Below, piece after piece: positions 1 through 6,122 of a stretch of DNA of 11,529 nucleotides. How positions within the stretch are numbered: position 1 is the stretch's first letter; every line of letters starts with the position of its first letter. A program made the translations under genes and the position numbers. Source of the stretch: Candidatus Atribacter alterifermentans (GTDB lineage: Bacteria > Atribacterota > Atribacteria > Atribacterales > Atribacteraceae). The notes under the pieces are model-generated. The model did not search any database and was not told the origin of the DNA. It was given only the letters and a program-made list of their open reading frames with translations. Location of the stretch: positions 1 to 11,529 of the forward strand of contig JAAYUP010000123.1 in the NCBI GenBank assembly GCA_012517635.1, given 5' to 3'.

Positions 1-341
1 GTTGGATCTTTTTTTGAAAAACGGACGACCCCTCCATCGATTTCTTGGATCACCACAGTATTTTCATCTTCTTCTAAGATTTTTCTTTCAAACTGAGGAT
101 CTACTGCTATAGGCCAGGGTGCATTATGGTAGGGACGTAAACTCAGAGTGAGAGTGTTTACTGGGAGGTATTCAACTCGATCTTTTCCTAAACTCACATA
201 ATCATAAGGACTGACATGAGCCGGTATTCCCTCTTGCCGCCAACGTTCAATAGTTTCAAACCAAAACCAGTGCCGGAAAACAAATGGATCTCCAAAGCGC
301 TGAAAGTGAGCAATTTTTATAAATCTTTCGCGATCATTCAT
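1..341 (-). CDS. Uroporphyrinogen decarboxylase-like (URO-D/MtaA superfamily) protein, N-terminal part
   Basis: This reading frame starts at an ATG at 341 and stays open for 113 codons to the left edge, so the 3' end lies outside the window. An AAGGAG ribosome site sits a few bases before the ATG. The protein begins MNDRERFIKIAHFQRFGDPF and continues with FWFETIERWRQEGIP. That opening (NxRERF, then a Trp/Phe-rich ETxERW-EG-P segment) is typical of URO-D-superfamily proteins that are not haem enzymes, many of which are corrinoid or coenzyme-M methyltransferase-like and are found in anaerobes. The catalytic barrel is not in the window, so substrate and activity cannot be judged. It is divergent from the neighbouring c-di-GMP gene, and the two share a 150-bp upstream region. 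Family placement rests on N-terminal pattern recognition only. Confidence 0.7.
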   Translation of the reverse strand, partial: MNDRERFIKIAHFQRFGDPFVFRHWFWFETIERWRQEGIPAHVSPYDYVSLGKDRVEYLPVNTLTLSLRPYHNAPWPIAVDPQFERKILEEDENTVVIQEIDGGVVRFSKKDP

Positions 342-383
342 GAATATTCTCCTTTTGCTTTTTAGATTGAATCACCATTTCCT

Positions 384-389
384 ATTATA
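384..389 (-). promoter_or_regulatory. Possible -10 element for the URO-D-like gene
   Basis: A perfect TATAAT reads on the minus strand, 42 bases upstream of the ATG at 341. No good -35 hexamer stands 16-18 bases further up, and the whole region is AT-rich, so this may be a chance match. Confidence 0.3.
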
Positions 390-457
390 AGGTATATTTA
401 TATAAAATATTATTGAAGAAAATTTTAGTAGAAAAAATCGCATTATTGAAGAGCTTG

Positions 458-470
458 AGGTATACTACCT
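458..470 (+). promoter_or_regulatory. Palindrome over a candidate -10 element of the MASE3-HD-GYP gene
   Basis: The arms AGGTA and TACCT flank a 3-base centre. The candidate -10 hexamer TATACT (461-466) lies inside the palindrome, which would predict transcription starting near 473 and a leader of about 19 bases. No clear -35 is visible. A repressor bound here would cover the -10. The inverted repeat is seen directly; an operator role is inferred. Confidence 0.3.
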
Positions 471-491
471 TTAAGTAATGGAGGGGGGAAC

Positions 492-2786
492 ATGAAAAAA
501 TATTATGGGAAAAAGATCGTAGAAATCATCCCTGAGGAATACCGATTGATTATCGGTGAAATTTTTTTAATAGGAGTTTTTTTTCTCATTGCTTCATCTT
601 CAACACTTTTCTTTCATAGCATCATGGGAATTATCAGTCTTCTTATTGCTTATCATATCTTTTTTCTTGGTACCAATTATTTACTGCTCTCTTCACAACC
701 CTTCATTTTCAGTATAAGCGTGTTATTAGTTGTTTTTGTTATCATTGATTTTATTCGAGTTTTCATTTTTTGGAGAAATCCTTTTTTGCTGAGAAATAGT
801 ATTGATTTGACCATCCAACTCTGGTTGGTTGCTCGTTTTGCTGAGTGTGCAATTTATTTTGTCGGCTTTCTTGCTTGGTTTAAAAGATACAATTTTTTAT
901 ATATGGGATTCATTTATTTAGGCTCGGTACTCTTTTTATTCTGTAGTTCATTTCTATGGAATTTATTTCCTCTCAGTTATCAACCGGCTTTAGGATTAAC
1001 CAATTTTACTTTAGTGAGTGAATATTTCATCAGTGCATATATTTATATAACCTTATCTATTCTTCTATTTCTGAAAAAGAAAATACCCATTCCAGTACTG
1101 CGCCCGCTTATTATTTCTTTCATTCTGAGCATTGGAACTGAGATGGTATTCACCATGCTTCGTGATCAGTGTGGATTTATGATTGAATGGCGTGTCACCG
1201 TCAAGTTTTTATCTCTTCTCTTCATTCATCAAGCAGTTGTCCAGGCCATTCAAAATAAAAATGGGAAGACTCATGGAACGAGTTACTGGTGGAAACATTT
1301 TAAGCAAAATTTTAAACCCCAAAAAGACTCCGATGACTCAAGATTAGACCAGGTCTCTTTCTCACCAGAAAATTTTGATCGTCCAAATTATATTCAGTCT
1401 TTAGTAGATAACGCTCAAGATCTTATCTTCCGTTTCCGCGGCTTGGAACCCATGAAGTTAGAGTACATTAATCCAGCAGCAGAAAGAATCACTGGATATA
1501 CTCCGGAAGAATTCTATTCTAACCCAACTCTTTTTTTTCAAAGAGTATACCCTGAAGATCGGCCGCTTATAGACCTCTATTTAAAAAATCCCACTGCTCT
1601 CGAAAAACCCCTCGCCATCCGAATGATTCGAAAAGATGGTTCAATTATCTGGATGGAGCATAAATATGTGCCAGTTTATAACCGGAAGAAAAAAACCATA
1701 GCTATAGAAGGGATCGCTCGTGATATAACTGAGAGAAAGAAAGCCGAAGAACAGATTCGATATATCAGCTTCCATGACCCTCTTACTGGATTGTACAATC
1801 GAGCTTTTTTTGAAGAAGAGGTTGCTCGTCAAAAATTTCCAGAAAACCATCCAATCGGTATTATATTAGGAGATGTGAATGGAATCCACCTGGTGAATGA
1901 AAGATTCGGCCATCAGGAAGGAGATCGTATTCTAATTGATGCTGCCAATATTTTAAAGAAATTTTCTCGGAATCAAGATATCCTCGCTCGCTGGGGAGAA
2001 GATGAGTTTATTCTTTTTCTTCCCAATACCAATGAAGATGTTACCCGATCGCTCGTTTATCAAATTCAAAAAGAGCTTCAAAATATTGAAAAAAATCCAT
2101 TTCAGCTCAGCATTTCACTCGGGTATGCAGTAAAAGAGGATGAACAAAACAGCATGAATGAAGTTGTCAACTCAGCTGAAGGTTGGATGTATTGGAATAA
2201 ATTAATTAGGGGCAACGAACTCAATCAGGATTTGGTTCCCTCAATTGAACAATCACTGCGAAAAATTACTCACGCAACCGAAAAACATTCTGAACGCCTT
2301 CAAAAAATAGTTCATAAAATCGGGCTGGAGCTCGAGTTATCTCAAGAAGAACTCAATTATTTAGATTTGTTAGCCCGGCTTCATGATTTGGGAAAAATTG
2401 CTACTCCTAAAGAAATTCTCAATAAATCTGGCTTACTTTCTCCTAAAGAATGGGAGTTGGTTAAGCGCCATCCTGAAATTGGGTATCGGATAGCTCTGAA
2501 TTCACCGGATCTGGCTCCGATAGCCGAAGCGATTCTCTCCCATCATGAACGTTGGGATGGAACTGGCTATCCACGAGGGTTACAAGGCAACACTATTCCA
2601 CTCCTTTCCCGGATCATTGCCATTGCCGATACCTATGAAGTTTTGACTGATGGACGCACGTATAAAAAACCATTAAGTCAGAAAAATGCTTTAAATGAAA
2701 TAAAAAAGAGCGCAGGACGACAGTTCGACCCGCATTTAGTCGATATATTTATTAAAGTAATGGGATCCAAAGAAAAAAAGGAATGA
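492..2786 (+). CDS. Membrane MASE3-like/PAS/GGDEF(GEDEF)/HD-GYP cyclic-di-GMP phosphodiesterase
   Basis: This 764-residue inner-membrane protein is predicted to hydrolyse c-di-GMP in the cytoplasm. Residues 20-250 form about seven hydrophobic helices; the segment IDLTIQLWLVARFAE (104-118) resembles MASE3 sensor domains. A PAS domain follows (about 300-420), then GGDEF (about 425-575) and HD-GYP (about 585-757). HD-GYP metal and signature residues are present: H599, H631-D632, H660, H684-H685, DGTGYP 689-694 and D713. No Glu lies four residues before H599, which may mean a two-metal rather than three-metal site. In the GGDEF domain D461, N469 and D478 are kept and an inhibitory-site RxxD (R493-D496) is correctly spaced, but the active-site motif is GEDEF (502-506). 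That variant often marks a GTP-binding but non-cyclising domain. The ATG follows a GGAGGGGGG ribosome site. It converges on the sugar cluster. Confidence 0.93.
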   Translation: MKKYYGKKIVEIIPEEYRLIIGEIFLIGVFFLIASSSTLFFHSIMGIISLLIAYHIFFLGTNYLLLSSQPFIFSISVLLVVFVIIDFIRVFIFWRNPFLLRNSIDLTIQLWLVARFAECAIYFVGFLAWFKRYNFLYMGFIYLGSVLFLFCSSFLWNLFPLSYQPALGLTNFTLVSEYFISAYIYITLSILLFLKKKIPIPVLRPLIISFILSIGTEMVFTMLRDQCGFMIEWRVTVKFLSLLFIHQAVVQAIQNKNGKTHGTSYWWKHFKQNFKPQKDSDDSRLDQVSFSPENFDRPNYIQSLVDNAQDLIFRFRGLEPMKLEYINPAAERITGYTPEEFYSNPTLFFQRVYPEDRPLIDLYLKNPTALEKPLAIRMIRKDGSIIWMEHKYVPVYNRKKKTIAIEGIARDITERKKAEEQIRYISFHDPLTGLYNRAFFEEEVARQKFPENHPIGIILGDVNGIHLVNERFGHQEGDRILIDAANILKKFSRNQDILARWGEDEFILFLPNTNEDVTRSLVYQIQKELQNIEKNPFQLSISLGYAVKEDEQNSMNEVVNSAEGWMYWNKLIRGNELNQDLVPSIEQSLRKITHATEKHSERLQKIVHKIGLELELSQEELNYLDLLARLHDLGKIATPKEILNKSGLLSPKEWELVKRHPEIGYRIALNSPDLAPIAEAILSHHERWDGTGYPRGLQGNTIPLLSRIIAIADTYEVLTDGRTYKKPLSQKNALNEIKKSAGRQFDPHLVDIFIKVMGSKEKKE

Positions 2787-2832
2787 GAATGATCCAACCG
2801 AATAAATATTTGTTTGTGAAAAAAAGCAAATT

Positions 2833-3678
2833 TTAAGTGAAAAGTTTTCTTAAGAATGTTAGGCCGTTTTTAGCCAGGGTATCTTCATCTTTTTCTAATG
2901 GTCTCCAGATAGCAGCTGCCCGAGCAATCTCTTTCACACCAAAAGTAAAGCTTTCAATTACTGCAAACCGATCATAACCAATTTTTTTCAATGATTGTTT
3001 CACTTCATTCCAATGAATGTGACCGGTACCTGGAGTTCCTCGATCATTTTCGCAAGTGTGAAAATGAACCAAATCACTCCCTATCAACTCGATTGCTTCT
3101 CCTAAATGTTTTTCTTCGATATTCATATGGAAGGTATCAAGATGACCCTTGATGGCCGGATGATTAACATCTTGAATCAATTTTTTCAGGTCAATAGCAA
3201 TATTTAAAAAACTCGTCTCGAAGCGGTTTAAAGTTTCTATCGCAAGAGTTACTCCACGGGTTTGGGCATAATCTCCGAGTTCATGCAGGCCTTCAATTGC
3301 CCTATTCCAATCCGCTTTTTTTTGCTCGGGGTTTGCTAAATAGGTTTTTCCTACTGCCGAATAGGTTGGACCACAAAAAATCGGAGCTTCAAGTTCGCTG
3401 GCATAATCGAGACAGCGCTTTACATACCTCTTTGAATTTTCTCGCTTTTCCGATTCTTCATTAATGAGATCCCGGTCAGGACCAAAAACACCACAGGTAG
3501 AGACTTCCAATCCACTTTTTTTAACAATGGATTTTAACTTTTTGATATCAATAAGATCTGGTTGTTCAAAAGCAAATTCAATGACGTCAAATCCTAAATC
3601 TGCCACTCGTTGCACAACATCAAAGGCTTCAGTTCGAAAAGGAGAAACCCAAATAAAAGTATTGGCTCCAAATTTCAT
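2833..3678 (-). CDS. Ketose 3-epimerase (D-tagatose/D-allulose 3-epimerase family), TIM barrel
   Basis: This 281-residue cytoplasmic protein belongs to the xylose-isomerase-like TIM-barrel superfamily. It matches the D-tagatose/D-psicose 3-epimerase group, which inverts C3 of ketohexoses through a metal-bound enediolate. The metal ligands E148, D181, H207 and E242 are all present, each offset by exactly four from the set I recall for the Pseudomonas cichorii enzyme (E152, D185, H211, E246). Signature segments IETLNRFET (147-155), LDTFHMNIEE (180-189) and ENDRGTPGTGH (210-220) are intact. A strong AAGGAGG site precedes the ATG. It is the last gene of the minus-strand sugar cluster, 179 bp after the preceding gene, so it may have its own promoter, though none is clear. 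The natural substrate could be a keto-sugar made by the neighbouring dehydrogenase rather than free tagatose. Confidence 0.88.
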   Translation of the reverse strand: MKFGANTFIWVSPFRTEAFDVVQRVADLGFDVIEFAFEQPDLIDIKKLKSIVKKSGLEVSTCGVFGPDRDLINEESEKRENSKRYVKRCLDYASELEAPIFCGPTYSAVGKTYLANPEQKKADWNRAIEGLHELGDYAQTRGVTLAIETLNRFETSFLNIAIDLKKLIQDVNHPAIKGHLDTFHMNIEEKHLGEAIELIGSDLVHFHTCENDRGTPGTGHIHWNEVKQSLKKIGYDRFAVIESFTFGVKEIARAAAIWRPLEKDEDTLAKNGLTFLRKLFT

Positions 3679-3857
3679 CTCTATACCTCCTTTTGGTATT
3701 ATGGCTCATTTGAAGGAAATAAACTATAAAATATCTTTATCACTCTTTTTTTTCTTTCTTTTTCCACTTTTCTATCAACATGAGGTCATGCTTTTACAAT
3801 CTCCCCCCTCGCGCCCTCTCCCCTTCAATCTTTTCAAGTTTCCATATCAATCTTTTC
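3679..3857. other. 179-bp spacer with palindrome and GC-rich purine/pyrimidine tract
   Basis: This spacer lies between two co-directional sugar genes. It holds a CATGA-GG-TCATG inverted repeat (3779-3790) and a compact pyrimidine-rich tract (3801-3823, purine-rich on the coding strand) far richer in G+C than its surroundings. A long poly-T/C stretch (3746-3765) also occurs. I see no gene on either strand and no convincing terminator. The plus-strand frame through here is antisense to the epimerase genes and lacks protein character. Confidence 0.5.
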
Positions 3858-4820
3858 TCATACCCACCAGGCAGTTCCAATTGGCTCACGGATTAAAGCT
3901 TCTTTGAGCAAAGCAAATGCTTTCCTAAAACCCTCGATAGCAGACATTAATGAATCTTCGTGTTCGATAGATAATACCTCATCATAACCAATTAAACGGC
4001 AAGTACTCACAAAATCCTTCCAGAAGGATAAGTCATGACCATAACCAACAGTTCTAAAAATCCATGACCGTTTCCTTTCCTGGGTATAGGGCTTGGTATC
4101 GAGGTTGCCATTGGTTAAGCTATTAAGAACATCAATCTTGGTGTCTTTGGCATGAATATGGAATACTGCACCCTCTAATTTTTTTAAAGCTATAATTGGG
4201 TCTATGCCCTGCCAAAAAAGATGACTGGGATCAAAATTTGCCCCAATGACATCTCCAACAGCGTTGCGGAGCTTTAGGAGAGTTTCGGGATTATAAACAC
4301 AAAATCCTGGGTGCATTTCAATGCCCACTTGGACACCATGATCTTGGGCGAATTGGCCAGCTTTTTTCCAATAAGCAATTAATTTTTTTTCCCATTGCCA
4401 TTCGAGCACCTCGGAAAAATCCTTAGGCCAAGGGCAGGTAACCCAATTGGGATAAAGTCCATTTTCTGAATCACCTGGACAACCTGAAAATGTCAGTACG
4501 TTTTTTACACCCAGTTCTTTTGCTAGCAACACAGTATTTTCGAAATCTTGGTGATAAGAAGCTGCTATTTGGGAATTGGGATGAACCGGATTCCCATGAC
4601 AACTCAAAGCACTGATTTCCAATTCCCGTGAAGTGATTGTGTCTTGAAATTTTTTAATTGAATCGGGATTTTTCAGCAATTCAGCTGGATTACAATAAGT
4701 ATTACCTGCATAACCACCGGTTCCGATTTCGACTGCTTCTACCCCTACTCCTTTGACCAAATCGAGGGCCTTTTCCAATGTTTCATTCTGAAAAAGAACT
4801 AACAATACCCCAATTTTCAT
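3858..4820 (-). CDS. Sugar phosphate isomerase/epimerase-family TIM-barrel protein
   Basis: This is a 320-residue xylose-isomerase-like TIM barrel, probably acting on the sugar product of the adjacent dehydrogenase. The likely metal ligands are E168 (in GIEMHP), D197 (in NFDPSHLFW), H223 (in HIHAKD) and E286 (in SIEHED). The order and spacing fit the superfamily. The segment WQGIDP after the Asp ligand is common in subfamily members paired with Gfo/Idh/MocA oxidoreductases. The frame can be read up to 4865, but I chose the ATG at 4820 because GAGGAGG sits right before it and MKIGVLLVLF begins the first barrel strand; the extra 15 residues look untranslated. It lies 101 bp downstream of the dehydrogenase on the same strand. 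It belongs to a different subgroup from the neighbouring ketose 3-epimerase. Possible activities are epimerisation, or beta-elimination/hydration of a 3-keto-glycoside; the sequence does not decide. Confidence 0.85.
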   Translation of the reverse strand: MKIGVLLVLFQNETLEKALDLVKGVGVEAVEIGTGGYAGNTYCNPAELLKNPDSIKKFQDTITSRELEISALSCHGNPVHPNSQIAASYHQDFENTVLLAKELGVKNVLTFSGCPGDSENGLYPNWVTCPWPKDFSEVLEWQWEKKLIAYWKKAGQFAQDHGVQVGIEMHPGFCVYNPETLLKLRNAVGDVIGANFDPSHLFWQGIDPIIALKKLEGAVFHIHAKDTKIDVLNSLTNGNLDTKPYTQERKRSWIFRTVGYGHDLSFWKDFVSTCRLIGYDEVLSIEHEDSLMSAIEGFRKAFALLKEALIREPIGTAWWV

Positions 4821-4921
4821 TGTTTTTGCCTCCTCATCGATTAAAAATTCTGAACACCAAACCAATAATCAATCTTAGAGTTAGTGATTTTTTTAAATAA
4901 AGATAAATCCAATAATTGTTT

Positions 4922-6070
4922 TTATATCACTTCTACCCATTGATTGGTTTTGGAACTTTTCAGGATTGCTTCGCATAAAATGACTTCACGAAGACCATCT
5001 TTGAATTGGGGGTAATTTTTTGGAGCTGAGGGAACGAGAACAGCTTGATACACTTCTTTGAAAAGCTGTTTAGAGGTATCCGGGAAACCTTCATTGTGCC
5101 CCCCGGGGAAAGAAACAATTTTTCGGGTTTCATTGTCTAATAGCGATGGATCTTTTAATAACATTTGGTTCGCTTGATCACGATAGCCAATCCAGAGTTC
5201 GTTGGGTTTTTCAGAATCCCAAGCAATCGCTTTTTGAGAACCATCTATTTCGAAATACAAGCGATTTTTCCTCCCTGCCGCTACTTGATTTACCGTTAGC
5301 ACTCCATGAGCTCCATTCTCAAAATGGAGAAGAACAGAGGCATAATCTTCGGTGTTGATTGGAATGTCCTGGTAGTCCTCTGGTTGAAGAATTTTTCCTG
5401 CATAGGTTTCAACGGGTTTTAAGGGTTTTTTCCGGATAGGATGGAAGGTAGCAAAGTCAGCCAATACTTTGGTGACTTTTTCTCCCATAACGAATTCAAC
5501 CATATCCAACCAATGGGAACCGACATCGGCAATAGCACGAGATTCGCCACTCAGGTTCGGTTCCAATCTCCAATTATAATCGGTTGGATAGAAAAGCCAA
5601 TCTTGTAAATAAGACCCATGAACAGCAAAAATTTTCCCTAACTCACCCTTCTTAGCCATTTGTTGTGATTCGCGAGCTAAGGGATAATAACGGATATTGA
5701 AATGGACAGCATTGATTAATCCTTTTTTATCAGCTAAATCAACCAATTCTTCAGCTTCCTTGCGATTCATGGCCAGAGGTTTTTCGCAAATGACGTGCTT
5801 TCCAGCTTCTAAAGCTTCTTTACTCATTTGGTAATGAAGATGGTTGGGAGTACAAATATGGACAACTTCAATTTGATTGTCTTGAAGCAAATTCCGGTAA
5901 TTCCCATAATGGTTTTTTACGTTATACTGGATGGCCTTATTTCGGGCAATTTCATCATTGACATCGGCAAGACTAACGACTTCAGCCAAAAAAGTCCGAC
6001 GGGCTGCCTCGATATGTGCAGGACCAATAAAACCAGTTCCAATGACTCCAACCTTGAGTGAATGACTCAT
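4922..6070 (-). CDS. Gfo/Idh/MocA-family NAD(P)-dependent sugar dehydrogenase, levoglucosan/glucoside 3-dehydrogenase-like
   Basis: This 382-residue cytoplasmic oxidoreductase has an N-terminal Rossmann domain with GTGFIG (11-16), the EKP motif (96-98, K97 the usual catalytic lysine) and the second-domain motif DVGSHWLD (182-189). The C-terminal part, with EDYASVLLHFENGAHG (241-256), VAAGRKNR (263-270), ELWIG (291-295) and GGHNEGFPD (323-331), resembles levoglucosan dehydrogenase and related enzymes that oxidise a sugar at C3 with NAD(P)+. A longer frame reaches 6160, but the ATG at 6070 has an AAGGAGG site and leads straight into the Rossmann strand, so it is preferred. It starts 52 bp after the LTD-HD-GYP gene and is followed by two sugar-epimerase-family genes, suggesting an operon. 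Substrate is inferred. Alternatives are inositol dehydrogenase or 1,5-anhydrofructose reductase relatives. Confidence 0.9.
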   Translation of the reverse strand: MSHSLKVGVIGTGFIGPAHIEAARRTFLAEVVSLADVNDEIARNKAIQYNVKNHYGNYRNLLQDNQIEVVHICTPNHLHYQMSKEALEAGKHVICEKPLAMNRKEAEELVDLADKKGLINAVHFNIRYYPLARESQQMAKKGELGKIFAVHGSYLQDWLFYPTDYNWRLEPNLSGESRAIADVGSHWLDMVEFVMGEKVTKVLADFATFHPIRKKPLKPVETYAGKILQPEDYQDIPINTEDYASVLLHFENGAHGVLTVNQVAAGRKNRLYFEIDGSQKAIAWDSEKPNELWIGYRDQANQMLLKDPSLLDNETRKIVSFPGGHNEGFPDTSKQLFKEVYQAVLVPSAPKNYPQFKDGLREVILCEAILKSSKTNQWVEVI

Positions 6071-6122
6071 TTTACATCCTCCTTTTTCAATATGTTTTAT
6101 AAAAAATTCTGAAAATAGTCTA

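Noticed and set aside
478..495. Upstream ATG before the MASE3-HD-GYP gene
   Set aside because: The frame stops after five codons and covers the ribosome site of the real start at 492.
2787..2832. Possible terminator between the convergent genes
   Set aside because: Only an ATTTG/CAAAT pairing of five AT-rich pairs with a long A-rich loop is visible, too weak to call.
3464..3907. Plus-strand 147-codon frame
   Set aside because: It lies antisense to two well-supported epimerase-family genes, has no ribosome site, and its product is low in recognisable structure.
4821..4865. Longer N-terminus for the TIM-barrel gene
   Set aside because: The 15 added residues contain the GAGGAGG ribosome site of the ATG at 4820 and no family-like sequence.
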